Shown here: piece after piece, positions 1-7,805 of the stretch
How positions within the stretch are numbered: position 1 is the first letter of the stretch
How the letters are laid out: each line of letters starts with the position of its first letter
DNA from: a virus
DNA: 22,891 bases
Direction: 5' to 3' (one strand)
IMG/VR virus record: IMGVR_UViG_3300023109_000151
Span: 1 to 22,891 of that record
Made by a program: the position numbers and the translations under genes
The notes under the pieces: model-generated
Seen by the model: only the letters and a program-made list of their open reading frames with translations
Databases searched by the model: none
What the model was told of the DNA's origin: nothing

Positions 1-104
1 TTTTGAAACATGAGCTTAAATCTATTTTCTTGCCAAGCATATGGCACTTTCTTTTTTCTTAGTAGTATATGCCAGTCTGCGCTGGAAAGAATTTTAACCG
101 CCAT
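1..104 (-). CDS. Mre11/SbcD-like (T4 gp47-like) recombination nuclease, N-terminal fragment
   Basis: This is a partial gene that starts at ATG 104 and runs off the left edge; 34 codons are visible. The N-terminus reads MAVKILSSADWH, which is the start of calcineurin-like metallophosphoesterases of the Mre11/SbcD/gp47 family (typically KILHxADxHLG). Asp10 and His12 would be the first metal ligands. In T4, gp47 pairs with gp46 to form the nuclease that resects DNA ends for recombination-dependent replication. The start overlaps the stop of the upstream glycosyltransferase gene by 11 nt, so it is probably translationally coupled; I see no clear Shine-Dalgarno. The assignment rests on one motif plus its replication-block context. 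A gp46-like partner would be expected further left, outside the window. Confidence 0.72.
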   Translation of the reverse strand, partial: MAVKILSSADWHILLRKKKVPYAWQENRFKLMFQ

Positions 105-1107
105 AATTAAATATTTTGTTTAAGTTTCCTTGAAAAGTAAAAGAACCAACATGATTAAGCTTAGTATTAGGGTCTACCCATATTTTACCCCCTAAAGCTT
201 GCCATCTCCTACAAAAAGTATAGTCCTCAGATAAATACCTATTATCTTTAGGATCATGTATTGTATCAAATAGAGAATAGCAGTACTTATTAAACTTTGG
301 ATCTATAGAGCTATCGTTCTTATAAAATAAATCTGGATAGGCTTCAAACATAGCTTTAACTACTTCTTTTTTTACTATAAAAAATCCTGTAGAAGCATCT
401 AACACTTCTACAGCGCCATCTGAACTAGCTACTTTTTTAGTTTCTCTATTTTCAAACTTTAAATTTATAGCATACTCAGCCCCAAAAGTTGCAGGGTCTT
501 CTTCTTTTCTTTCTACTGCTCTACTAACTCCTCCCCAGTCTACTGTTTTCTTTGGGTAGGCTGCAGCAGTTATATTCTTATTCATAGCTAACATTCTTAA
601 TACTGAATCCGCCTCGAATTCTATGTCAGCATCAATAAACATTAAATGGGTAGCCGACTCATCTGCCATAAACATAGCTGTTAATATATTTCTAGCTCTA
701 GTTACTAAGCTTTCATTTCTTAAGGTTGTAATTCTAAAATTAATACCGTTTTGAATCATAGCTTGAGATAGCTTAAACATACTTAAAAAATATTGATCTG
801 TAACCATTCCTCCATAACAGGGGGTAGCAAAGAATATATTCATTTTTTTAAGCTCTTCAGAGTCTAACTTTACTTGTTGAGGCCCTACCTGATTAAAATA
901 TGCTTTTCCGTCTTCAGGTATTTTTACCCCTTCTAAAGAGGGATTACCTATTCCCTTAGGAGTAGATAGTTCTTTAAAAGCTTTAGCATCGATAGATGTT
1001 TCTGATTGAGATTCTTTAGGTTTGTTATTAGCCTCAGAAGAAGTTTTAGGGGAGCTGGAAGGCTCCCCTTTACTACCTGAGTACTCAGATAATTTTCTTT
1101 TAGTCAT
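94..1107 (-). CDS. GT-A fold glycosyltransferase with a long disordered N-terminal extension
   Basis: This 337-residue protein has a GT-A-like core from about residue 88. A first beta strand (MNIFFATPCYGG) is followed by RITTLRNESLVTRARN and then the metal/nucleotide-sugar binding DAD at 159-161 within LMFIDADIEF. A later SEDYTFCRRW segment resembles the acceptor-side ED motif of family 2-like enzymes. The first 85 or so residues are rich in Ser, Lys, Glu and Pro and look disordered, which is unusual for this class and may be a tether to a virion or DNA-replication partner. The ATG start at 1107 shares one base with the SSB stop (TAATG). Sitting between SSB and the Mre11-like nuclease, it is out of place in a replication operon. 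The substrate cannot be told from sequence. Confidence 0.75.
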   Translation of the reverse strand: MTKRKLSEYSGSKGEPSSSPKTSSEANNKPKESQSETSIDAKAFKELSTPKGIGNPSLEGVKIPEDGKAYFNQVGPQQVKLDSEELKKMNIFFATPCYGGMVTDQYFLSMFKLSQAMIQNGINFRITTLRNESLVTRARNILTAMFMADESATHLMFIDADIEFEADSVLRMLAMNKNITAAAYPKKTVDWGGVSRAVERKEEDPATFGAEYAINLKFENRETKKVASSDGAVEVLDASTGFFIVKKEVVKAMFEAYPDLFYKNDSSIDPKFNKYCYSLFDTIHDPKDNRYLSEDYTFCRRWQALGGKIWVDPNTKLNHVGSFTFQGNLNKIFNYGG

Positions 1108-1775
1108 TAAATATCTTCCATTCTTTCATCATCGTCTACTCTTAAATCAGCAGCTACTGCTTCTGAAAAATAGGCGGTATTACGAAGTAAAAATTCTTTT
1201 TGAGCTTCATAGGTTGGACGTTTGAAGATTTTCTCTAGCTCAAAAAGTTCAGCATTTTTTTCTTCTTCTGTAAGAGGTACAGTTCTTCTAGAAGGGATAC
1301 AAGTATATTTTACATTCATAACTTGTGGTCCAGTTTTTTCTTTCTTGATAGTAATGTCATATCCTTCTTCTGTGTCTGAAGGATTACCGTACTCTGGGTT
1401 CATAGCATAATCTAAGATTTGTCTATAAATAGTAGGTTTAAGATCGAATAGCTTAATAGCACCATCTTTTCTATCTACTGCATTACATACATAAGAGAAT
1501 ACAGGTTTATCTTGATAAATATCAGGATCAATTTCTTTTACAGGATCAATGCCTTCCTGCTCTTGAAAGGTTTCATTTTCTCTTACGAAACTTAGACACT
1601 CGATAGGAGTTCTTTTACCTTCGTTATTGGTTACCCAATAAACAAAACGAGGCATCACGTCTCCAATTAATCTAAGTTTATTTTCTCCTTCTGTGAGCTT
1701 AATACGCTCAATATTTCTATTCCCCCCGCTATTATTTGCAGGTTGTACTTTTAAGTTTGTCCATTGTAAGGCCAT
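1107..1775 (-). CDS. Single-stranded DNA-binding protein, gp32-like
   Basis: This 222-residue protein has the hallmarks of a phage gp32-type SSB. There is an early GENKLRLIGD segment of the kind that opens the OB-fold core in gp32-like proteins, followed by a Cys/aromatic-containing middle (CLSFVRENE, FSYVCNAVDRKDG). The C-terminal tail is strongly acidic (VDDDERMEDI); such tails recruit helicase, polymerase and recombination proteins. It coats ssDNA at the fork. The start at ATG 1775 has a good Shine-Dalgarno (GGAG) 8 nt upstream. It is followed by the GT-A gene with a one-base overlap. Its position downstream of polymerase, primase and helicases in the same operon supports the call. The zinc-finger cysteines of T4 gp32 are not evident as a full set. 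Confidence 0.8.
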   Translation of the reverse strand: MALQWTNLKVQPANNSGGNRNIERIKLTEGENKLRLIGDVMPRFVYWVTNNEGKRTPIECLSFVRENETFQEQEGIDPVKEIDPDIYQDKPVFSYVCNAVDRKDGAIKLFDLKPTIYRQILDYAMNPEYGNPSDTEEGYDITIKKEKTGPQVMNVKYTCIPSRRTVPLTEEEKNAELFELEKIFKRPTYEAQKEFLLRNTAYFSEAVAADLRVDDDERMEDI

Positions 1776-1776
1776 A

Positions 1777-2214
1777 TTATTTCTCCAATATAAGTTTTAT
1801 TTTCCGATCAGAATGGTTTATAAGAGGATTTTTATGATATTTTGTATCTACAAAATAATCAGGCAAAAATCTATTTTTATTATCTAAACTTCTCTGACCA
1901 AGGATATGTAGGTAATCGCTTTTGATATTACTAGGAAGAGAATAGTGTAACCATGAACCGTTTGTCATATAACACTGAGGCTCTTCTATTGTAAATCTAG
2001 AGACGATTTTATCAGGATATTTATCAAAATATCCTTTAGTAATAAGAAATTGTGGAAAGTTATCTATTTTTAACTTTTCTTTTAAGTTATAAAAGTTATT
2101 AGATATTATTTTATTAGGTCCTATAGCTACAGCAAAGGTTAATAAAACTTCTGCATCTTTAATATTTTTAGCAGCTTTTTTTATTTCTAATATATTTAAT
2201 AGTATACGCTTCAT
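1777..2214 (-). CDS. Hypothetical protein
   Basis: This is a 145-residue protein I do not recognise. I place the start at ATG 2214 (MKRILLNIL...), because the only longer option is a TTG five codons upstream. The sequence is rich in Lys, Ile and Asn, with no membrane segment, no Cys pairs and no obvious catalytic motif; the C-terminal third is basic (HSDRKIKLILEK). It lies directly after the UvsW-like helicase and one base before SSB, so it is co-transcribed with the replication genes. A small accessory replication role or an inserted moron-type gene are both possible. Confidence 0.6.
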   Translation of the reverse strand: MKRILLNILEIKKAAKNIKDAEVLLTFAVAIGPNKIISNNFYNLKEKLKIDNFPQFLITKGYFDKYPDKIVSRFTIEEPQCYMTNGSWLHYSLPSNIKSDYLHILGQRSLDNKNRFLPDYFVDTKYHKNPLINHSDRKIKLILEK

Positions 2215-2231
2215 GAGACCTGCTGTCAATA

Positions 2232-3539
2232 TTAATTTGAATTTATATGAAATTGTTGCTTATCATACCATTGTAATCTTTTTTCTTGCATGTTTTTTAC
2301 TATAGGTCCTCGTAGCCAAAAGTCTACAATGAGAGGAAATTTCTTTTCCTCGTGTTCTCTTACTATCCTACCTATTCTCTGTTCTAGTTTAGCATAGTTA
2401 TTTTGAGGACAGGTAAAGAATATAGTATCTAATCTATGACAAGATATTCCTTCATCAAATATTTTTGTACTTAGTATAGCAGTAATAGACTTACCAGCAT
2501 TTTCTAATATATATTCTCTATCCGAATTTTTAGTTGCGCCTACTAAAAGCCTAGACCCTTCTAACTTTTCGTGTATACCGTTGAGCATATCAATTCGTTC
2601 ACTTACTATTAATATACATCTACCTAGTGCTATTTTTCTTCTAGCGGTATCGCATATTAAATCTATATAGTTATCGTTTCTTGCTAAAGTATTTAAAGCT
2701 AGTGCCCAGTCTCTAGCAGGATTTCTTATTCTAAAATTAATATCTGTACGTACAACCTCTACGGAGGGGGTAAGACGTGCTTTATCTATTGCAGTTATTC
2801 TGTTAGGACCAAAGTAGTCAGATAATACTATATGCATACCATCTTTTCTAGTTGGGGTAGCAGATAAGGCTATTTTAGTTCTGGCACTTAACCCATTGAC
2901 TACTTTGCTAAACATTTCAGCAGGGCATAAATGTGCTTCATCTACTAACACTACTTCAAAATTATTTTTTAGCGTGTCTAGATGATTTATAAGAGTTTTA
3001 TATATAGCTACTGTAATATCTTTTACCTGTAGTTTACCATCGCCAATAAACCCTATATCTTCTCCAGGTATTAATTCTTTTAAAGAGTCATACCACTGAT
3101 ATGCTAATAGTTTAGTATGTACTATAATAACAGTAGGTTTAGAATTATTAGCTATCAAATAACAACCAAGAAAAGTTTTACCCCAACCACAAGGAGCTTT
3201 TATAAGACCGTTATACAGTCTTTCATTTTTATATATTTTATTAGCTACTTGTTGCTGTTCTGTTTTTAGCTTACCTTTAAATTTCCAATTTCTTCTATTA
3301 AAAAGAGGTCTATTATCTACCACATTTTTAAAGTCTATTTTATAAAAAGACCCTGAAGGTATAGAATGAGTATATTCTCCTTCTTCAGGAAATTGAAAAG
3401 TAGTAGCAAATTCATCACCTATTTTATAGTGAAAATGATCATAAAATATATCATCTACTTCTTGTTCTAAATCTTCTTTTTTGAAATAGATTTTATCTGA
3501 GATTGTAGCATTTTTTAAAACAAATTTAGTATAGCTCAT
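2232..3539 (-). CDS. Superfamily 2 DEAH-box DNA helicase, UvsW-like
   Basis: This 435-residue protein carries the full SF2 motif set. Motif I is PCGWGKT (116-122), motif II is the DEAH box (200-203), motif III is SATPT (226-230), and motif VI is QRIGRIVRE near residue 390. A Q-like segment (LKTEQQQVANKI, about 91-102) precedes motif I. The roughly 90-residue N-terminal extension before the helicase core and the overall length match phage UvsW-type branch-migrating helicases rather than the larger RecG or RecQ. UvsW-type enzymes unwind branched recombination intermediates and R-loops, moving replication from origin-dependent to recombination-dependent mode. The ATG at 3539 overlaps the stop of the upstream unknown gene by 4 nt. 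Confidence 0.85.
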   Translation of the reverse strand: MSYTKFVLKNATISDKIYFKKEDLEQEVDDIFYDHFHYKIGDEFATTFQFPEEGEYTHSIPSGSFYKIDFKNVVDNRPLFNRRNWKFKGKLKTEQQQVANKIYKNERLYNGLIKAPCGWGKTFLGCYLIANNSKPTVIIVHTKLLAYQWYDSLKELIPGEDIGFIGDGKLQVKDITVAIYKTLINHLDTLKNNFEVVLVDEAHLCPAEMFSKVVNGLSARTKIALSATPTRKDGMHIVLSDYFGPNRITAIDKARLTPSVEVVRTDINFRIRNPARDWALALNTLARNDNYIDLICDTARRKIALGRCILIVSERIDMLNGIHEKLEGSRLLVGATKNSDREYILENAGKSITAILSTKIFDEGISCHRLDTIFFTCPQNNYAKLEQRIGRIVREHEEKKFPLIVDFWLRGPIVKNMQEKRLQWYDKQQFHINSN

Positions 3540-4060
3540 AATCTTATTCTATCCTTTTTATTATAGAAAGCGCTAAATTCATAAATATGCCAACAAAAAT
3601 CTATGTAGACTAATCCCGCCCATAAGTTTTTTAAATTTTCAATATTAAGTAAAAATTTAGGTAGCTCAAAAGGGTGACTTATATCTTCTACCCAAAAAGC
3701 AGTTTCTTTTACTTTTATTATTTTTCTATAACTCATTTTATAGTGCTTATAGTAGTTATCAAAGTAGTGGGTATTTAAATTACTATCATAACCCCATTTA
3801 CTTTTACTAAGAAGTAGCGCACTTAAATTTGTACAAGTATAATCGTATTTTATAGTATAGTTATTAACACTATTTAAGTACTCTAACCTCTTTAAGTAGT
3901 TATTATCAGACATATTATCCCAGCTATCTACTAATAGTAAACTATCAGAAGAGATAAAATCCTTTTTAATAAATAACTTTTTATCTCTAAATATCTCATC
4001 TACAGGAGAATTTTTTAAAGTAAATATAGGATATTTTATATTATAAAACTTACTTCTCAT
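3536..4060 (-). CDS. Hypothetical protein
   Basis: This is a 174-residue protein of unknown family. It is very rich in Tyr, Asn, Lys and aromatic residues, with no transmembrane segment or recognised motif. The C-terminal part (NLKNLWAGLVYIDFCWHIYEFS) is hydrophobic but interrupted, more like a buried helix than a membrane span. It overlaps the sulfotransferase-like gene upstream (by 11 nt) and the UvsW-like helicase downstream (by 4 nt). Its A+T-rich, Tyr/Asn-heavy composition resembles the sulfotransferase-like neighbour, so the pair may have arrived together. It could act on the same substrate, but nothing in the sequence shows that. Confidence 0.6.
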   Translation of the reverse strand: MRSKFYNIKYPIFTLKNSPVDEIFRDKKLFIKKDFISSDSLLLVDSWDNMSDNNYLKRLEYLNSVNNYTIKYDYTCTNLSALLLSKSKWGYDSNLNTHYFDNYYKHYKMSYRKIIKVKETAFWVEDISHPFELPKFLLNIENLKNLWAGLVYIDFCWHIYEFSAFYNKKDRIRL

Positions 4061-4691
4061 AGCCTCTTAGTCTTAACCAATTATTTAGTCTGCTGTTATG
4101 CTTATAGTTTTTTTCAGATATATAGTTTTTAAAGTCTGTGTGTTCTAGATTAATGTGATTATGATGATACATAGTGATAGGATCTTGCTCACCGATAGGT
4201 AACTTATTCGATATTAGTATATTCTTTTGTATACTATTACTATCAGATAACTCATCTAATATATAATTAGGCAGCAGTAAATTTAAATATCTAACTATTT
4301 TGTAAATGGCTCTATCTATATTTAATATATCATACTCATATCTAAGACTGAGTACTTTTAAATCTTCTTTTATAGCTTTATCAAATACTAAGTGATCATA
4401 GTCTAGTAAAAAGTCAAACCAATCTTTAAAAGTATTTACATTAAATTGCTTATAGGACCACTCACAAAATTCTTCTTCCGTTAAGTTTCTTTTTCTCATA
4501 ATAGAAGCAGTTATAGATCTTAAATCTCTATAGGAATATATATTAAAATCTGTAGAGCACACAGGATATGTTATCCATTTCTCATGACACTTTTTTACAT
4601 TTGTAACTATAAATCTATTATTGATTAACTGTTTACAGATATTAAAAGAAACAGTAGTGCCGCTTCTATAAAGCCCGTTTACATATATCAT
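4050..4691 (-). CDS. Sulfotransferase-like protein (PAPS-dependent family)
   Basis: This 213-residue protein starts with MIYVNGLYRSGTT. Residues 6-13 (GLYRSGTT) match the 5'-phosphosulfate loop of PAPS-dependent sulfotransferases, a P-loop-like RSGTT. The segment IYSYRDLRSITAS (51-63) matches the 3'-phosphate-binding motif (YRDPRDxxxS type), and LSLRYEYD further on resembles the LRYEDL strand of the same fold. It would transfer sulfate from PAPS to a glycan or small molecule. It is short for the family, so it is probably a minimal domain. The start overlaps the polymerase stop by 4 nt (ATGA). It sits in the replication operon away from the glycan island at 11851-17913, with which it may cooperate. 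A P-loop kinase-like fold is the alternative reading. Confidence 0.68.
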   Translation of the reverse strand: MIYVNGLYRSGTTVSFNICKQLINNRFIVTNVKKCHEKWITYPVCSTDFNIYSYRDLRSITASIMRKRNLTEEEFCEWSYKQFNVNTFKDWFDFLLDYDHLVFDKAIKEDLKVLSLRYEYDILNIDRAIYKIVRYLNLLLPNYILDELSDSNSIQKNILISNKLPIGEQDPITMYHHNHINLEHTDFKNYISEKNYKHNSRLNNWLRLRGYEK

Positions 4692-6931
4692 CGATAGTCT
4701 TTAAGCTCCCCCCAACTAGGACCTACTTCAATATCTACCTTAATAGGCTTGCCCTCAATAAACACACCTCTATCTTTTTGTAAGTTCAAAGCTAAGTTAT
4801 CTGCGTAAATATCTATATAGTCTTCTCTAACCTCCGCAATAGTAGAATCATGTACTGTAGCAAAAATTCTAATATTATCTTGATACTGGTTATCTTGTAC
4901 CCATTTAACAGTATCTACAATACCCAGTAAGTTAATATCTGACGCAACACTTTGAATTAAAAAGTTAAGACCGGACCGCTCTGCATGAGCAGCTACCCCT
5001 CTAGAATCAGCTCCTGCTTCTGGAAGACGTCTTTTACGTCCGAATGCGCTATAAGTAAAATGATTTTCTTTAATAAAAGAAATATTACCATCAATCCATC
5101 TTTTTAAATCTTTTGCTTGAGTAAAATACAACTTGATAAAGCGCTTAGCTTCTTCAATAGATACATTAGCAGTTTCTGCAATTTTAGAAGGTCCAGCACC
5201 ATATAAAATACCAAAGGTAATAGCTTTTGCATTTTGTCTTTCAGCAGCATATAAATTTTTTACTTCATCAATCTCACAAGGAAGTTTAAACATGCTATGA
5301 GCTACGTAAGAGTGAAAATCTAATTCTTCTACAAAAGCTCGCTGTAAAAAAGAGTCTTCAGCTAGTGCAGCAGCCACATATACTTCTGCTGTTCCTAAAT
5401 CCGCTTGTACTATTTTAAATCCTGGAGAGGCTTTAAAAAACTTTTTAATACCTGAGTCTTTATCTCTAGGAAGATTTTGGTAATTAAGAACTCCAGAAGA
5501 TGATAGACGTCCTGCAGCAGTTCCAATAATGTTAAAGCTAGAACGAAGTCTATTATCTGCGTCTACTCCGTTCTTAATATTTTTAATATAAGTTGTAGAA
5601 AGTTTTACTTTCTTACGGAGATCAAGGATAGCATCTGCAAGAGGATTGTTCATTTCAGAAAGTACTTCTGCGTCTGTAGATTTAGCACCTGTTGCAGTCT
5701 TCTTAGTAGAAGGAAGCTTTAATATGTTAAATAGCACCTCTCGTAGATGAAAAGTACTGTTAGGGTTAAAAGTCTTTTTTTCTTGTTCCTCAAAAATTTT
5801 AATAGCAGGGTGCATGGATATTTCAGCCATACACTCTTCAATATCAATTTTAAAATCTTCTTCAATATCAGTTAGTACTTGAAGCTCAATAGGGCCTCCA
5901 GTATCTTCTAAATACATAAGAGCCTCAGTAGCAGGTTTTAATAATTCTTTGTATACATAAGAAAATTTAGAGTTCTTATCTATTAAAGGTTTAAACTTAT
6001 CATAAAGCTGAAAAGTAGCATCAGCGTCTTTACAAGCATAAGGAGATAAAATATCTAAAGGTAGCATACCATAGTTAAAATCTGCCAGTAAGATTTTATT
6101 TTTTCTACAAAACTCTTTCTTGTAGTCATGTAAATCTTTGTCATAATCTCCTAAGTCAGTGAATTTCATAGCTAGTTGTTTTAGACCATGAGAGCCTACC
6201 GTTTCATCTAAACAATAGTGCATAAGAATAGTATCTTCAAACTTTGGAAACTCAAACTTCAATGCTTGATACATAAATTGTACATCAAACTTAGCATTAT
6301 GTAGTACAATAGTTTTATCTATAAACATTTGTTTTACTTCGTCATAGAACTCTTCTACCACATCACAAGCTACAAAAATACCTTGATGAGACCGGGCAGA
6401 CATAGCTATACCAATAATAGAACCTTTTCTAGCAGATAGCGCAGTAGTTTCAATATCTACAACTAAAGTATCGGCTTTTTTAAACTGCTCTAGGTAAGGC
6501 AAAAACTCTTCTGAAGTACTAATATAAGCGTAGTCTTTTTCGTATACTAAAGGCTGCTCTCCTGCTAGAACACTTCTTACTTTGTCAAAACATTTTTGCA
6601 GCTCTAATCTGTACTGAGGTTTAATAGATAGCATATTAGGATCAATAATAGGTATATACTTTTCTTCTACTATCTGACCTGCATACTTAAGTATGCCTGT
6701 AAGTCCTGAAGTATATTTTAAAGATTCTGCCCCTACAGGACAGATAATATCATACTCATCTAGCGTAGTTAAATCTAGATCTACATTTTTCTTTAGAATT
6801 TTTTCCAAAGGTTCAGAGGATAGGTATTTTACTTCAAAATCAATTCCTTTAGAGAAAGATTTTAATTTTGATACTGTATCTGCTTTTAAAGGACTACTAA
6901 TAACTAACGCTACTTTTAAATCTTTACTCAT
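4688..6931 (-). CDS. polA: Family A DNA polymerase with 3'-5' exonuclease
   Basis: I place the start at ATG 6931, with GGAG 7 nt upstream; a TTG four codons earlier lies inside that Shine-Dalgarno. The protein has 747 residues. The proofreading domain is intact: Exo I DIE (159-161), Exo II HNAKFD (211-216), Exo III YACKD (298-302). Polymerase motif A is ADLGTAE with Asp511 and Glu516. Motif B is R565, K569, F573, Y577. Motif C is VHDS with Asp695. The residue equivalent to E. coli Pol I Phe762 is Phe573. Motif C has Ser696 where most family A enzymes have Glu (HDE). No 5' nuclease domain is present. The N-terminal 130 residues are phage-specific. This is the replicative polymerase, encoded directly after primase (8-nt overlap) and helicase. 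Confidence 0.95.
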   Translation of the reverse strand: MSKDLKVALVISSPLKADTVSKLKSFSKGIDFEVKYLSSEPLEKILKKNVDLDLTTLDEYDIICPVGAESLKYTSGLTGILKYAGQIVEEKYIPIIDPNMLSIKPQYRLELQKCFDKVRSVLAGEQPLVYEKDYAYISTSEEFLPYLEQFKKADTLVVDIETTALSARKGSIIGIAMSARSHQGIFVACDVVEEFYDEVKQMFIDKTIVLHNAKFDVQFMYQALKFEFPKFEDTILMHYCLDETVGSHGLKQLAMKFTDLGDYDKDLHDYKKEFCRKNKILLADFNYGMLPLDILSPYACKDADATFQLYDKFKPLIDKNSKFSYVYKELLKPATEALMYLEDTGGPIELQVLTDIEEDFKIDIEECMAEISMHPAIKIFEEQEKKTFNPNSTFHLREVLFNILKLPSTKKTATGAKSTDAEVLSEMNNPLADAILDLRKKVKLSTTYIKNIKNGVDADNRLRSSFNIIGTAAGRLSSSGVLNYQNLPRDKDSGIKKFFKASPGFKIVQADLGTAEVYVAAALAEDSFLQRAFVEELDFHSYVAHSMFKLPCEIDEVKNLYAAERQNAKAITFGILYGAGPSKIAETANVSIEEAKRFIKLYFTQAKDLKRWIDGNISFIKENHFTYSAFGRKRRLPEAGADSRGVAAHAERSGLNFLIQSVASDINLLGIVDTVKWVQDNQYQDNIRIFATVHDSTIAEVREDYIDIYADNLALNLQKDRGVFIEGKPIKVDIEVGPSWGELKDYR

Positions 6932-7805
6932 ACTCTTCTCCAAATAATTTCATTAATTCTGATTTACTTAAGTCTCCAGCATCTCTACCTTCAGGGGGTT
7001 GAACAATAATAGTTTCTATGTCCCTAGCTTCTAGCAGTGCAGTAATATTTTCTGCAGCTTTATTGCCGCTTATATCATTATCCATAAATATAGTAACCCT
7101 GGTACACCCTAAGTTATCTATCATAGATGCTTTTTCCTTACGAAAATTGTTTGTTCCAAAAATACAAACTGTATTTTTATACCCGTGTTGCCATAAGTTT
7201 AACATATCAAATAAGCCTTCAACAAGTATTAAGTGACTTTTATCTGTTATTTTGTCTATAGGAAATAATAAATCACTAGTAGAAGCGTTTGAGGGTTTTC
7301 TCATATATCTTGGACTCTGTGTTTTTACATTTAATATTTTATACCTTCCTTCTATAAACCTAAGCTTTCCTTGTTGATAGATAGGAAAACATAAATAGTC
7401 TACTAATCCTAGTTGTCCAGTAGTAAAACTTTCAAACTCTTTCATTACAGAGCCGCTTACGCCTTTAAAGTCTAGAGTAAAGTTTATCTTATCTGAAGGC
7501 AATATTATGTCCATTCCAAAAAACTTAGAATGAAGTTTATTTTTTAGTTTTTTAATCTTATAAGTCTGTTTAGTTTCTATCTCTACAGAAGAATCTTCTC
7601 CAATAGCTTTTAGCAGTTTTTTATAGCTTCCTCCAAACCCACAAGAAAAACAATTAAATACGTTTTTATCTAAGTTAAATCTCATACTAGGGTTAGAGTC
7701 TTCGTGCAGACCACTAACACATTTAATAAGAATTTCTTCACTATGGTTAGGATTATTTGCGTACTCAATTTGTTTCTTATCTAATATAGAGTATATATCA
7801 TGCAT
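6924..7805 (-). CDS. DNA primase with zinc-binding and TOPRIM domains
   Basis: This 293-residue primase has a zinc-binding domain near the N-terminus: Cys29, His34, Cys52 and Cys55, around a HEDSNPSM segment typical of DnaG/T7 gp4-type primases. A TOPRIM domain follows, with the catalytic Glu196 in LVEGLFD, Asp242 and Asp244 in FMDNDISG, and a GRDAGDL segment near residue 273. It makes RNA primers for lagging-strand synthesis. It is shorter than bacterial DnaG and has no fused helicase; that role falls to the neighbouring DnaB-like protein. The ATG at 7805 overlaps the helicase stop (TAATG), and the 3' end overlaps the polymerase start, so the three replisome genes are translationally coupled. 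Confidence 0.92.
   Translation of the reverse strand: MHDIYSILDKKQIEYANNPNHSEEILIKCVSGLHEDSNPSMRFNLDKNVFNCFSCGFGGSYKKLLKAIGEDSSVEIETKQTYKIKKLKNKLHSKFFGMDIILPSDKINFTLDFKGVSGSVMKEFESFTTGQLGLVDYLCFPIYQQGKLRFIEGRYKILNVKTQSPRYMRKPSNASTSDLLFPIDKITDKSHLILVEGLFDMLNLWQHGYKNTVCIFGTNNFRKEKASMIDNLGCTRVTIFMDNDISGNKAAENITALLEARDIETIIVQPPEGRDAGDLSKSELMKLFGEEYE

Noticed and set aside
1022-1225. Plus-strand frames within the minus-strand operon (for example 1022-1225, 1693-1887, 6693-6947, 7018-7236, 12592-12804, 14963-15160)
   Set aside because: They lie antisense to well-supported genes, with low-complexity Leu/Ser/Phe-rich products and no ribosome sites.
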